From positions 1-40,959 of the forward strand of contig RZYY01000012.1 of the NCBI GenBank assembly GCA_009930115.1: a stretch of 40,959 nucleotides of DNA. The letters are read 5' to 3'. This document shows, piece by piece, positions 25,801 to 35,491 of this stretch. The notes below the pieces were generated by a model. The model did no database searches, was not told the DNA's origin, and worked only from the letters and a program-made list of their open reading frames with translations. Numbering within the stretch: the first letter of the stretch is position 1; each line of letters begins with the position of its first letter. This DNA is from Sphingobacteriia bacterium. GTDB lineage: Bacteria > Bacteroidota > Bacteroidia > Bacteroidales > 4484-276. The translations under genes and the position numbers were made by a program.

Positions 25801-28800
25801 CTAGTCCCTGCGAAGTTCCGGAAATCTTCCCGGTGTCCAGGGTGCGCGGTATTTTTCCATTTCTGTTTCGATTAGTTTGATCTCCTGGTCAATTCTTTGA
25901 ATTTCTTCCAAAACCGGCGGTAATTCTTCCATCAGAATCTGATAATTGTCCGTCTGTGTCTTGGTAGGTGCAGAGGTTGAATTCCAGTGCGAATAAGCAA
26001 TCACCCCAAGGCGGTCGTTCAGGGGCATTGGTTCTGGCGGAATTTCTTCTGAGCTAGCTTTTGCCGGAGTACCGTTGAATTTAAAATCTAGTTTGCGTAG
26101 TTGCTCGGCAATTTTTTTAGCTTTTTGGGACAGTTCTTCCGGGGCTTCAGGAGTGTTTTGGAGAGACTGTCTTATTAATTCGTTCTTTTTCATCAGATCA
26201 TCAGCATAGCGGTTAGCACCTCTCATCGAACGGGCAAGTTCAGCAACCTTATTCTGATAAGCCACCAGAGCATTACGGTCATCAGCAGGCAAAGTCACAT
26301 TCTTCAAAGGTTTTGCGGTAAATTCAACCGGTCCGGCCAGACGGGTTATTTCACCATTGTAATCCATTGCCATCGAAACCGTGTAATTCCCTGGTAAAGC
26401 ATGCATTCCAGAAGAGCCATTGCTAAAGGGATCAAACTTTTCTTTTCTCAGATTTACCGGATTTTTCCCCTGGTAACGAAGATCCCAATTGGTTCTGTTT
26501 ATTCCTTCTGAAGGTTTTTCATAAAGCTTTCTAATCACATTTCCGGCATCATCATTAATGGTAAAAACCAGTCTGGGAGCAATTTCATTTTCTTCTTCAA
26601 TTAATTGTTCACGAGTGGGTTGGGGAATGGGATCACCATTTTTGAACAATTCTTTTTCTTTTTTCAACCGCTGTTGTTTTTTTGTTTTTGGAACTTCCTT
26701 CAAATACCAGGTAAAAACTGCTCCAAATTCCGGATTTTTTGCTACATATTGGGTTGCACCCTGCCCATAACGCAAATCACTTTCGATGAACATCAAAGCA
26801 TCTTTTACAGGGAACAGGAGTGCATCAGAATTTCTGAGCTTCTCAGCCGAAAGTTCGCGTAGGGGTGAAAAATCATCAATAATGTAAAAACCACGCCCAA
26901 AAGTAGCTACAACAAGATCATTTTCCCGTTGTTGGATTTTAAGATCTTTCATGGCAACATCAGGAATTCCTGCAGAAAGTTCAGTCCAGATTTTCCCTCC
27001 GTCAAGGCTAAAGAAAACATTAAATTCAGTTCCGACAAATAGCAGGTCCGGATTCACATGATCCTGCACAATGGTATGCACTGTTTCATCCGGCAAATTT
27101 CCTGCAATAGATGCCCATGATGCCCCTTTATCTGAACTTTTCAACAGATAAGGTTTAAAATCATCCCTTTTAATATTGTCGAAAGCAGCAAAAACTACAT
27201 CAGCATCATGCAACGAAGGTTTAATGTCGCTCACATAAGTAAATTCGGGAACGCCAGGAAAGCTGCTTATTTTTCTCCAGTTTTTCCCTCCATCTTCAGA
27301 AACCTGTATCAGACCGTCATCAGTGCCAGCGTAGAGCAGTCCTTCTTTTTTCGGAGATTCTGCCAGTGAAACAATTGTTCCCCATTGTGAAGTGGATACA
27401 TCTTTTGCAACTGCATTTGATGGCCAGTATTTTCCCATAACTTCAAACTGGTTACGATCTTCATTGCGGGTAAGATCTTCACTGATTACTTCCCAGCTGT
27501 TTCCCCGGTCATCACTCCGAAAGACTTTATTTGCCGCCATATAGAGGCGGGTTTTTGAATGCGGACTGAGAAAAAATGGTGCATTCCAGTTCCAACGGTA
27601 AGTCAATTCGTCTTTGCGTGGTTCTGGTCTGACTTTCAAAGCTTCTTCCGATTTTTTATCATACCTGTAAATATTGCCATACTGATATGCAGAATAGACA
27701 ATATCCGGATTTCCTGGTTCAATGGCTTGAAAAAATCCGTCTCCGCCGAGTGTGGTAATCCATTCACAACTGGTTACACCAGCCGAACATATGGATCGTG
27801 AAGGACCTCCAAGGCTGTTGTTGTCCTGCGTACCTCCGTAAACCCAATAAAATGGTTCTGTATCATCCAGCGTTACACGATAAAACTGCGTAACCGGCAA
27901 ATTGCTTTTAAAAAGCCAGTTTTTACCACTATCGAAAGTTTCATAAACACCTCCGTCACCACCTATCATAAAATGGTTAGTATCGTCAGGATCAATCCAC
28001 ATGGCATGATCATCCACATGCCGGTTACTTAAACCAACATTCATCCATGTCTTACCGCCATCGTCCGAAACTTTTGTGACAACATCCAGTAAGTAAACTT
28101 TGTAGGCATTTACCGGATCAGGAACCACAATGTTGAAATACTGCCCGCTGGCATGATAATCGCTCATTTTTTCCCAACTTGCACCTCTGTTTATTGACCT
28201 GAAAAAACCGCCTTTGTCTTCAGCAGCCTCCAAAGCCAGGTAAATCACATCAGGATTAACCGGTGAAACCTCAATACAGCCTCCACCGAAATCAACATTC
28301 GGTAAACCTTTCATGATTTTATTCCAGGTTTTGCCACCATCCGTTGTTTTGTAAACAGCAGATTCAGGCCCGCCGCCAATTTTTGTGTACACATGTCGTC
28401 TCCTTTGCTCGGCAGTGGCATAAAGAACATCCGGATCACGCGGGTCCATGGCAATATGATTTACTCCGGTATTCTCGCTAATTTCAAGGATTTTTTCCCA
28501 TGTTTTTCCACCATCTGTTGTTTTGTAAAGACCACGGTCTCCCCCTGGTCCCCATGCAGATCCTTCAGCAGCCACATACACAATATTTCCGTTTTCAGGA
28601 TGAACAATAATTTTTCCTATCTGACGTGAGGATTTCAACCCCATATTTTCCCATGATTTTCCACTATCCATCGATCGGTAAACACCGTTCCCATAACCAA
28701 GTGCGCGCTGATGATTGTTTTCGCCGGTTCCCAGCCATATTGTACTTGTGTTTGAAGGATCAATGGTGATGGCACCCATAGAATAGGCACCGTAATTGTC

Positions 28801-29109
28801 GAAAATCGGTTCGAAAGTCGTTCCGTTATTCGAAGTTTTCCATACATGCCCCGAAGCAACAGCTACATAATATTCGCTATGGTTTTCGGGATTCACGGCA
28901 AAAGCTGCAATTCGTCCTGAGGTGAATGCGGGGCCAATACTTCTCCATTTTAAACCGGAAAATGTTGAAGACTTTAGGGTATCCCCTTTAACCTCCGATC
29001 CTTTCTTTTTTTGTGCCACAACATTTGCTGAAGTCAGAAGCAGACAAACAGCAATTAAAAGCCCGATCAGACTTCTTCCATTCGATTTTTGAATTAATCT
29101 TAAGATCAT
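25801..29109 (-). CDS. Large exported BNR/sortilin-type beta-propeller protein
   Basis: The 1,102-residue product carries an N-terminal signal peptide (hydrophobic core LIGLLIAVCLLLTSANVVA). It then has many BNR/Asp-box style propeller repeats (about 50-760) with recurring blocks such as KTTDGGKTWEKI, KTTDGGKTWNKI, RSMDSGKSWENM, VSEDGGKNWRKIS and SLDGGKIWTEL. This is the VPS10/sortilin-like or glycosyl-hydrolase-like fold widespread in Bacteroidota and often annotated as glycosyl hydrolase without proof. The C-terminal 300 residues (PGNYTVSM, helical segments, end TPGRFPELRRD) show no T9SS sorting domain. I cannot see glycosidase catalytic residues. It may bind peptides or glycans in the periplasm or outside. 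Confidence 0.85.
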   Translation of the reverse strand: MILRLIQKSNGRSLIGLLIAVCLLLTSANVVAQKKKGSEVKGDTLKSSTFSGLKWRSIGPAFTSGRIAAFAVNPENHSEYYVAVASGHVWKTSNNGTTFEPIFDNYGAYSMGAITIDPSNTSTIWLGTGENNHQRALGYGNGVYRSMDSGKSWENMGLKSSRQIGKIIVHPENGNIVYVAAEGSAWGPGGDRGLYKTTDGGKTWEKILEISENTGVNHIAMDPRDPDVLYATAEQRRRHVYTKIGGGPESAVYKTTDGGKTWNKIMKGLPNVDFGGGCIEVSPVNPDVIYLALEAAEDKGGFFRSINRGASWEKMSDYHASGQYFNIVVPDPVNAYKVYLLDVVTKVSDDGGKTWMNVGLSNRHVDDHAMWIDPDDTNHFMIGGDGGVYETFDSGKNWLFKSNLPVTQFYRVTLDDTEPFYWVYGGTQDNNSLGGPSRSICSAGVTSCEWITTLGGDGFFQAIEPGNPDIVYSAYQYGNIYRYDKKSEEALKVRPEPRKDELTYRWNWNAPFFLSPHSKTRLYMAANKVFRSDDRGNSWEVISEDLTRNEDRNQFEVMGKYWPSNAVAKDVSTSQWGTIVSLAESPKKEGLLYAGTDDGLIQVSEDGGKNWRKISSFPGVPEFTYVSDIKPSLHDADVVFAAFDNIKRDDFKPYLLKSSDKGASWASIAGNLPDETVHTIVQDHVNPDLLFVGTEFNVFFSLDGGKIWTELSAGIPDVAMKDLKIQQRENDLVVATFGRGFYIIDDFSPLRELSAEKLRNSDALLFPVKDALMFIESDLRYGQGATQYVAKNPEFGAVFTWYLKEVPKTKKQQRLKKEKELFKNGDPIPQPTREQLIEEENEIAPRLVFTINDDAGNVIRKLYEKPSEGINRTNWDLRYQGKNPVNLRKEKFDPFSNGSSGMHALPGNYTVSMAMDYNGEITRLAGPVEFTAKPLKNVTLPADDRNALVAYQNKVAELARSMRGANRYADDLMKKNELIRQSLQNTPEAPEELSQKAKKIAEQLRKLDFKFNGTPAKASSEEIPPEPMPLNDRLGVIAYSHWNSTSAPTKTQTDNYQILMEELPPVLEEIQRIDQEIKLIETEMEKYRAPWTPGRFPELRRD

Positions 29110-29152
29110 AGAATTAAATTTTTGAGTTAAAAAAGTAAAGTAATTCGCGTTT

Positions 29153-29160
29153 CAAAAATA
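29153..29160 (-). promoter_or_regulatory. -7 promoter box for the BNR propeller gene
   Basis: The minus strand reads TATTTTTG, matching TAnnTTTG about 43 bases upstream of the ATG. Confidence 0.45.
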
Positions 29161-29332
29161 GGGATGTTTTGCGATAAGTGGATGGTTTGTGTTATAAATT
29201 GTTTGATAGCAGCCTGACAAACTATGATTTACTCAGCCGGACAGCTTTTTGAGAGCGGTCTTTTTTGAAGTTGAGTTTTAATGATGGAATGCTGATTACG
29301 GCATTTGACTTATTTTCGCCAAAATTTTTTCA

Positions 29333-30541
29333 ATGAAATTCTTTCGTTATATTTCGACATTTATCATCCTGATTAATTTTGCCAACCCTTTGGTTGCGCA
29401 AAGAAACGTTTTACAATTCTCAGCGAATCATTCTGCAACGAAGATAAAAAAGGATGACAATAAAAACCTCAGTGCAAATTTTGCAGTCTTGAAGAGATTT
29501 GGCACTGCGCCAATGACTGTCCAGTTCAAGGATATTTCAGACGGTGAACCGACAAAATGGACCTGGAATTTCGGCGACGGACATGCCGATTCAATTCAAC
29601 ATCCGCTGCATACATATGAGCAACCCGGTAACTATACTGTCAAGCTTATCATAGCAGATACATCCGGTACTTCAATTTTATCAAGAAGCAACTATATCAG
29701 CGTTGTGGCCGTTGGTTCCTGCGATACAGCAGCCTGGCCCCTGCAAGGAGATTACATTTATTATGAAATCATTGGGAATGGCTCAGGATATGTTTCCGGC
29801 AACAATTCTTTCGGCAATCTGGCAAAAGCAAGTTTCTTTGATCAGATTGAAATGGAAAGCACGCTGATTGGTGGTATTTTTGATTTTGCAGTTGCCAAAA
29901 AATCTATGGCCAGTAACCTTCCGGTTAATTTTTGTGTTTGGGACGAGAATTTAATTGATAAAACACCCGGCGACATCCTCGCCCAAACATCAATTTCGAT
30001 TTCTCAGCTTGTCGATGAATCAGGTTTTGGATGGGCATCGGCTGTTTTTTTTGACAACCCGCCAACCGTAAACCAGTCTTTTTTTATGGGGCTGCAACTC
30101 CCAAACTCACCAGGAGATACACTGGCACTCTATACTAATTATGACGGAGATACTGAAACAGGTAACGGCTGGGAACAACATAACGATGAAAACTGGTACC
30201 CTTATTCTGACAGTCAGAACAGCTGGGGAATTAATGTAGATCATGCCATTTTTCCGCTGGTTTGCCATGCTACCGGTATTTCAAATCATTTACTTTACCA
30301 GAATATGGTTGTTTATCCGATTCCTGCAAGCGATCAACTCAATATTTTACTAAATGATCCGGGTCTGATTATCAATGAAATTACCCTGACCGACATTACC
30401 GGAAGAGTAATTCTCCATAAGGTCTGCAATACTTTTTTATCAGCAGAACTTGATGTAAGCAGGTTAAAATCGGGTATATATCTTTTAACGATAAAAACAA
30501 AAAACCACTTCATCCATCAAAAAGTGATGATTGATCGTTGA
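29333..30541 (+). CDS. Secreted PKD-domain protein with T9SS type A sorting domain
   Basis: The 402-residue protein has a signal peptide (about 1-22, ending PLVAQ). A PKD domain follows (about 48-125) with GEPTKWTWNFGDGHADS and HTYEQPGNYTVKLIIAD. A middle segment of about 190 residues starting at CDTAAWPLQG looks like a beta-sandwich of lectin or adhesin type, but I do not recognise it. The final 80 residues are a T9SS sorting domain (NMVVYPIPASDQLNILL, ITGRVILHKV, LKSGIYLLTIKTKNHF). Export across the outer membrane by T9SS and surface attachment are expected. A strong terminator follows the stop codon. Confidence 0.85.
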   Translation: MKFFRYISTFIILINFANPLVAQRNVLQFSANHSATKIKKDDNKNLSANFAVLKRFGTAPMTVQFKDISDGEPTKWTWNFGDGHADSIQHPLHTYEQPGNYTVKLIIADTSGTSILSRSNYISVVAVGSCDTAAWPLQGDYIYYEIIGNGSGYVSGNNSFGNLAKASFFDQIEMESTLIGGIFDFAVAKKSMASNLPVNFCVWDENLIDKTPGDILAQTSISISQLVDESGFGWASAVFFDNPPTVNQSFFMGLQLPNSPGDTLALYTNYDGDTETGNGWEQHNDENWYPYSDSQNSWGINVDHAIFPLVCHATGISNHLLYQNMVVYPIPASDQLNILLNDPGLIINEITLTDITGRVILHKVCNTFLSAELDVSRLKSGIYLLTIKTKNHFIHQKVMIDR

Positions 30542-30566
30542 TCTGGTTATTAATTCCTTAAGGAAA

Positions 30567-30610
30567 AGGATGATTAGCCATTGCTCACTAATCATCCTGT
30601 ATTTTTTTAT
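30567..30610 (+). terminator. Rho-independent terminator after the PKD protein gene
   Basis: Eleven-base arms AGGATGATTAG and CTAATCATCCT pair perfectly around a 10-base loop, followed by GTATTTTTTTAT. It lies between convergent genes; the T run best serves the plus-strand gene. Confidence 0.85.
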
Positions 30611-30656
30611 GTCAGTTTGTTTTCAGAGAAAAGTGTTGTTATCCTGGAAAATTAAT

Positions 30657-31925
30657 TCAGGCAGTAGCTTTTGAAGCAGGTTTAACCAGCGAAATGGTGA
30701 TTACTGCAACAAAACATAAGATTCCACAGATGGTGAAAGCCAGCGGAAAATTTCCCATATCTCCAAGTCTTCCGCCCATCACAGGACCAAAAATACCTCC
30801 GACCGCATAAGCCAGAAATACCCATCCGTAGTTTTGTCCGACATATTTAGTACCAAAAGTATCAGCAGTGATTGTTGGAAACAGGGCAAAATTTCCCCCA
30901 AAATTAAATCCGATCAAAATAGCAAAAAGATAAAGTGTATAAGGGTTTCCAGCCATCCATTGAAAAAGAATAACAAACAGTCCCTGAGTTGCCATCATCA
31001 TAATTATGGAAGTTTTTCGGCCGATTTTATCACTTATTATTCCCCAAACGATTCGACCCAGCCCATTGAAAAGAGCGAAGAATACGGCCATTGCAAGAGT
31101 AGCAGCAGCACCGGCAGCTTCAGCAGTAAAACCTGCCTGGGTGAGCGCTTCTTTTGGCCACAACCGCATGAGGCCAATACTCATTAGTCCGGCCGCTGCA
31201 CCAAACGTAAAGGTGAGTAGAATGAGATAAAACTGGGGTGTACGCAACATTTCCCCACTGTTAAAATCAACTGTTCCAGCTGAGTTTTTTTTGGTTGCGA
31301 CAGGGGGTGTCCATCCTTTGGGAGCCCATCCTTCAGGTGGGAAGACCATCCAGATGCTGCCAAATGCAACAATAACCAGATAAGCAATCCCATAATAGAT
31401 AAAAGTGTTGGATATACCAACTTTCGAAAGCAACTCTCCACCACCAAGCGGCCCCAGTTTGTCAGCAAGTGCCATCCAGAGAGTGGCTCCAAAACCAAAT
31501 CCGGCAACTGCAAGACCTGTGATTAATCCCTTTTTATCAGGAAACCACCGCATACCAACAGCAATAGGTACTACGTAACCCAAACCAATTCCACTTCCTC
31601 CAAGAATACCCACAAAAATGAAAGTCGTGGTGAAATTTTCGGCACCAAACAATCCGGCAAGAATATATCCCAATCCCAACACAATGCCTCCGGACAAGGC
31701 AAGTTTTTGGGGGCCTACTTTTGGCATCATCCTGCCTGCAAGAACCATGACAATTGCGAAAAATGCAAGCCCGGCCGAAAAGACCCATTGGGTTTCAGCT
31801 TTTGTCCAACCTGCATCAACTAAAATTCCGGTATAGACTGACCAGGCATAAATAGCTCCAAGTGCGAGTTGTATAAGAATGGCGCCAAGGACTACCATAC
31901 CTCTGTTTTTTCCTGTTGTGCTCAT
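30657..31925 (-). CDS. OFA family MFS transporter (oxalate/formate antiporter-like)
   Basis: The 422-residue membrane protein has about 12 hydrophobic segments and major-facilitator features: LGAIYAWSVYTGIL near the N-terminus, FPDKKGLITGLAVAGFGFGA between helices 4 and 5, and GRIVWGIISDKIGRK in the central loop. The YAWSV and FPDKKG blocks are typical of the OFA family, which moves oxalate, formate or other small monocarboxylates. The adjacent porin and acetyl-CoA synthetase genes suggest a carboxylate such as acetate or lactate, by inference. A terminator-like hairpin separates it from acs, so it may have its own promoter or depend on read-through. Confidence 0.9.
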   Translation of the reverse strand: MSTTGKNRGMVVLGAILIQLALGAIYAWSVYTGILVDAGWTKAETQWVFSAGLAFFAIVMVLAGRMMPKVGPQKLALSGGIVLGLGYILAGLFGAENFTTTFIFVGILGGSGIGLGYVVPIAVGMRWFPDKKGLITGLAVAGFGFGATLWMALADKLGPLGGGELLSKVGISNTFIYYGIAYLVIVAFGSIWMVFPPEGWAPKGWTPPVATKKNSAGTVDFNSGEMLRTPQFYLILLTFTFGAAAGLMSIGLMRLWPKEALTQAGFTAEAAGAAATLAMAVFFALFNGLGRIVWGIISDKIGRKTSIIMMMATQGLFVILFQWMAGNPYTLYLFAILIGFNFGGNFALFPTITADTFGTKYVGQNYGWVFLAYAVGGIFGPVMGGRLGDMGNFPLAFTICGILCFVAVITISLVKPASKATA

Positions 31926-31957
31926 GTTTTCAATTTTTTAGGTTATTAATAAAAAAG

Positions 31958-32002
31958 AAGAAAAGGCATTTTTGACCCCAAGGGTTCTAAATGCCTTTTC
32001 TT
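31958..32002 (-). terminator. Terminator hairpin after acs
   Basis: Fourteen-base arms AAGAAAAGGCATTT and AAATGCCTTTTCTT pair perfectly around a 17-base loop. On the minus strand they are followed by CTTTTTTATT. The hairpin lies 15 bases beyond the acs stop and just before the transporter gene, so it may end or attenuate transcription between them. Confidence 0.8.
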
Positions 32003-32016
32003 GTAATGATTGTCAT

Positions 32017-33939
32017 TTAACGTTTTACCTGAACTTTTGCACCGGCAATAATTTCTTCAACTACACCCGGATCGAGCAATGTGGAAGTATCGCCCAGATT
32101 AGAGGCATCTCCTTCACCAATTTTTCGTAAAATTCTCCTCATGATTTTCCCTGATCTTGTTTTTGGAAGTCCGCTAACGATTTGTATGATATCAGGTTTT
32201 GCAATTGGTCCGATTACTTTGGTTACAGTATCACGAATTTCCTTTTCGATGGTATCCATTTCATGTTCGGAAAGTTCTTCGCAGGTAACATATGCATAGA
32301 TACCCTGACCTTTAATATCGTGAGGATATCCGACAACTGCAGATTCGTTGACTTTTGGATGCTGGTTAATTGCATCTTCAACTTCAGCAGTTCCAATCCT
32401 GTGACCGGAAACATTGATAACATCATCAATACGTCCAATAATGCGGTAGAAGCCTTCTTCATCGCGTTTTGCACCATCACCGGTAAGATAATATCCCTTG
32501 AATGAAGAGAAATATGTTTGATAGCACCTCTGGTGGTCACCATAGGTAGTCCGCAACATCCCCGGCCATGGGAATTTAATACACAGAATACCTTCTACTC
32601 CGGTACCTTTTAATTCGTTTCCTTCATTGTCAAGCAAAACAGGTTGAATACCCGGTAAAGGCAATGTAGCGAAAGATGGTTTGGTTGGTGTTATTCCGGC
32701 AAGTGGAGAGATCATTATCCCTCCGGTTTCGGTTTGCCACCAGGTATCCACAATCGGACATTTCCCCTTGCCTACTACATCATGGTACCAGCGCCAGGCT
32801 TCTTCATTGATGGGTTCGCCAACTGTTCCAAGCACTTTGAGTGAACTCAGGTCATATTTTGTTACATACTCATTACCTTGAGCAATCAGGGCTCGAATAG
32901 CAGTAGGTGCTGTATAAAACTGTTTTACTTTGTACTTTTCTACAGTCTGCCAAAATCTGCCTGCATCAGGATATGTAGGCACGCCTTCAAACATCAGTGA
33001 TGTTGCACCAGTAAGCAGCGGACCATAAACAATATAGGTATGACCGGTAACCCATCCAATGTCGGCAGTACACCAGAATATGTCTCCGTCATTGTATTGG
33101 AAAACATTTTTGAAGGTGTACTCGGCGTAAACCATGTATCCGGCAATAGTATGCAAAACGCCTTTGGGTTTACCGGTTGATCCTGAAGTATAAAGAATAA
33201 ACAGAGTATCTTCCGAATCCATTATTTCGGCTTTATTGTCTGTACTAATGCCTTCTATAAAATCGTGCCACCAAATATCTCGTCCCGGAACCATAGAAAC
33301 GTTGTCACCAGTACGATTGAAAACAATAACATTTTTTACTGAAGGACAATTACTTATTGCCTCGTCAACAATATCTTTCAGTGAGATGCTTTTGGTTCCG
33401 CGATATGCTCCATCACTTGTAATTACCAGGTTTGATTCGGCATCAAGAATTCTGTCTGCCAGTGCATTTGCCGAGAAGCCTGCAAAAACAATTGAGTGAA
33501 TGGCTCCGATGCGGGCACATGCAAGCATGGCAATAGCCAACTCTGGTATCATTGGCAAATAAAGGGCTACACGATCTCCTTTTTTAATACCAAGCTTTAG
33601 CAATGCATTGGAAAACTGACGAACTTTGTCGAACAGTTCACCATAGGTCAGCACAACGTTATCTTCTTTTGGATCATTGGGTTCCCAGATGATAGCAGGC
33701 TGGTCCTTGCGCAAAAAAAGGTTCCGTTCGAAGATATTTTCGGTAATATTTAATTTACCATTGACGAACCATTTGACATATGGTGCGTCTTTTCCTTCAA
33801 AATACCAGTCCAGTACTTTGTCCCATTTCTTTTGCCAGTAATGTGATTCAGCAATTTTTGCCCAAAATGTTTCCGGATTCGCTACGCTCTCCTGATACTT
33901 TTCAAAGTATTCAGCCAGGCTGGTGATCTTGTTTGTCAT
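32017..33939 (-). CDS. acs: Acetyl-CoA synthetase (AMP-forming)
   Basis: Acs makes acetyl-CoA from acetate, ATP and CoA in the cytosol, the high-affinity route for acetate use. The 640-residue length is typical. Visible blocks are ILYTSGSTGKPKGVLHT (ATP loop), VDTWWQTETGG, YLTGDGAKRDEEGFYRIIGR (adenylate-forming core) and the C-terminal PKTRSGKIMRRILR, whose lysine is the regulatory acetylation site in this family. It follows the porin gene by 50 bases on the same strand and is followed by a strong hairpin. Together with ackA at 36.8 kb it allows interconversion of acetate and activated acetate by two routes. Confidence 0.97.
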   Translation of the reverse strand: MTNKITSLAEYFEKYQESVANPETFWAKIAESHYWQKKWDKVLDWYFEGKDAPYVKWFVNGKLNITENIFERNLFLRKDQPAIIWEPNDPKEDNVVLTYGELFDKVRQFSNALLKLGIKKGDRVALYLPMIPELAIAMLACARIGAIHSIVFAGFSANALADRILDAESNLVITSDGAYRGTKSISLKDIVDEAISNCPSVKNVIVFNRTGDNVSMVPGRDIWWHDFIEGISTDNKAEIMDSEDTLFILYTSGSTGKPKGVLHTIAGYMVYAEYTFKNVFQYNDGDIFWCTADIGWVTGHTYIVYGPLLTGATSLMFEGVPTYPDAGRFWQTVEKYKVKQFYTAPTAIRALIAQGNEYVTKYDLSSLKVLGTVGEPINEEAWRWYHDVVGKGKCPIVDTWWQTETGGIMISPLAGITPTKPSFATLPLPGIQPVLLDNEGNELKGTGVEGILCIKFPWPGMLRTTYGDHQRCYQTYFSSFKGYYLTGDGAKRDEEGFYRIIGRIDDVINVSGHRIGTAEVEDAINQHPKVNESAVVGYPHDIKGQGIYAYVTCEELSEHEMDTIEKEIRDTVTKVIGPIAKPDIIQIVSGLPKTRSGKIMRRILRKIGEGDASNLGDTSTLLDPGVVEEIIAGAKVQVKR

Positions 33940-33989
33940 AATTTTATAAAATTAAATTAGTAATTGATTAAGAACTGTTTATGTTATTT

Positions 33990-35228
33990 TTAAAAGAAAT
34001 AATATATTCCTAAAAGTAAACGTAGGTTCCCGATCTCTTTTTCATTTGTTACAGTCCCATCTGATTCAGGATTTCCATAAGCTGCTACGGTGTATTCGAT
34101 TTCGGGAGCAAATCTGAATTTTCCGGTGTTGTAAATTACCCTTGGTGAAATACGGTAAAGGTAGGCTATATCAGCTCCGCGAACATATTTTGCTCCAACA
34201 ATGTCGTCGGTTGTTCCCAGATTTTTTGAGTAGCCTCCAAAAAGCCCGAATTGCCATTTGGTTCCGTTTGTTTGCAAATCAGTCCAGACCGAAAAAGTAG
34301 TATAGGGTGTATATTTCTCTTGATCAGTCATCGGATCGATTTCTTTCACTGCATAGCCGCCAAGCATGGTCAGATTGAACATATCCTGACCGTAAATTCC
34401 CATTGCTTTGATGGTCAGCTCAGGAACTTTAACTTTAAAGTATGCCAGACCAATGAGGCCACTTGTAGTATTGTTGGTTTTTAAATTATTATTTGTAGCA
34501 AGTCTTGGTTTCAGCACCTGGTAATTTCCGCTTATTCCGGCCTGAAAGGCAGTCCCTTGTTCTTTATTTTCAGTTTGAAATTCCAATTTGAGGTTTAATG
34601 CTGGCAATCCGGCGTTCCGCAAATATCTTGAGCTTCCGCCTTCCGGGCCGTTACTTACAAAATCCCTTTGAGAAATGGCAGTTAACGTTACCCCGATGTC
34701 GCCGACATTTTGAGTGAAGGCAATTTGCGGATTACGTGAAAAAGGCAGGAACGGAGCACCCGTATTAAATGAAACTACTTCCGGGAAACTTGTTGTGATA
34801 AACAAAGGATGCCAATTCTGTCCAACAATCAATTGTGCATTATCCCAGTTCAATTTTATAAAAGCATGTCTCAACCTGAAACCATTGACATCTCCATCGG
34901 AATGGCCAAAAAATTCTCCTTCAATTACCCCTGAAGTTTTTGCACCAAGCGCATCAGGACCAAAGATTTTGCCGTGCAATCTTGTCTGAATGCTGAGCAT
35001 ATTAAAATTTGGAACTGCATTGATGTCTTCACCGTGGGCATCCGGTACCTCGTTGAGCGGAAAAAGCAAAAAATGCCCTTCACGGATTGCGGTGGTTTGA
35101 CGAGAATCCCATAAGACATCTGTCTTTACAAAACCTGAAAACTCAATACCAAATTTTGGCGGATTTTGGGAAAAAGCGCCAACAGCAAGTATTAAACAAA
35201 GAATAGAGAACTGTAATCGTTTTTTCAT
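33990..35228 (-). CDS. Outer membrane porin-like beta-barrel protein
   Basis: The 412-residue protein starts with a signal peptide (MKKRLQFSILCLILAVGAFS). It has alternating amphipathic strands throughout and ends in LRLLLGIYYFF, with a terminal Phe as in BAM-folded barrels. Segments such as FGIEFSGFVKTDVLWDSRQ, SGVIEGEFFGHSDGDVNG and FIKLNWDNAQLIVGQNWHP resemble DcaP-type or diffusion porins of Bacteroidota. It is 50 bases upstream of acs on the same strand, suggesting entry of small organic acids, though substrate specificity cannot be read. A TAATTTTG promoter box with a TTG 21 bases before it lies about 55 bases upstream. Confidence 0.85.
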   Translation of the reverse strand: MKKRLQFSILCLILAVGAFSQNPPKFGIEFSGFVKTDVLWDSRQTTAIREGHFLLFPLNEVPDAHGEDINAVPNFNMLSIQTRLHGKIFGPDALGAKTSGVIEGEFFGHSDGDVNGFRLRHAFIKLNWDNAQLIVGQNWHPLFITTSFPEVVSFNTGAPFLPFSRNPQIAFTQNVGDIGVTLTAISQRDFVSNGPEGGSSRYLRNAGLPALNLKLEFQTENKEQGTAFQAGISGNYQVLKPRLATNNNLKTNNTTSGLIGLAYFKVKVPELTIKAMGIYGQDMFNLTMLGGYAVKEIDPMTDQEKYTPYTTFSVWTDLQTNGTKWQFGLFGGYSKNLGTTDDIVGAKYVRGADIAYLYRISPRVIYNTGKFRFAPEIEYTVAAYGNPESDGTVTNEKEIGNLRLLLGIYYFF

Positions 35229-35280
35229 TAAGATTTTGATAAAGTGTTCTTAATTAAAGATTTAATCAAAATAATGAGGC

Positions 35281-35312
35281 CAAAATTAACAATATTTTCT
35301 GTTCACGAACAA
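35281..35312 (-). promoter_or_regulatory. Promoter of the porin-acs genes with a TGTTC-AC-GAACA dyad
   Basis: On the minus strand TTG (35312-35310), a 21-base spacer and TAATTTTG (35288-35281) make a plausible Bacteroidota promoter. Inside its upstream part, TGTTCACGAACA (35300-35311) has perfect five-base arms with a two-base centre, a possible operator. Confidence 0.5.
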
Positions 35313-35491
35313 TAGTTTGAGTGATTTTCATTCACAATACACCCATTATTCTGTTAATTTTCTGATTTTGAAGATAAATTATATTTACGTTATTTTGTAT
35401 TTATTTCATTTTTAAATTGTTATAAAATAACAAATCTATCTTTAAACTTACCAGGAAAAAAAATCCATTGAAATTTATATCCATTTTAAAT

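Noticed and set aside
35321-35335. GTGA-N7-TCAC resembling a CRP-type site upstream of the porin gene
   Set aside because: The spacing is one base longer than the classical N6 site, and four-base arms are expected by chance in AT-rich DNA.
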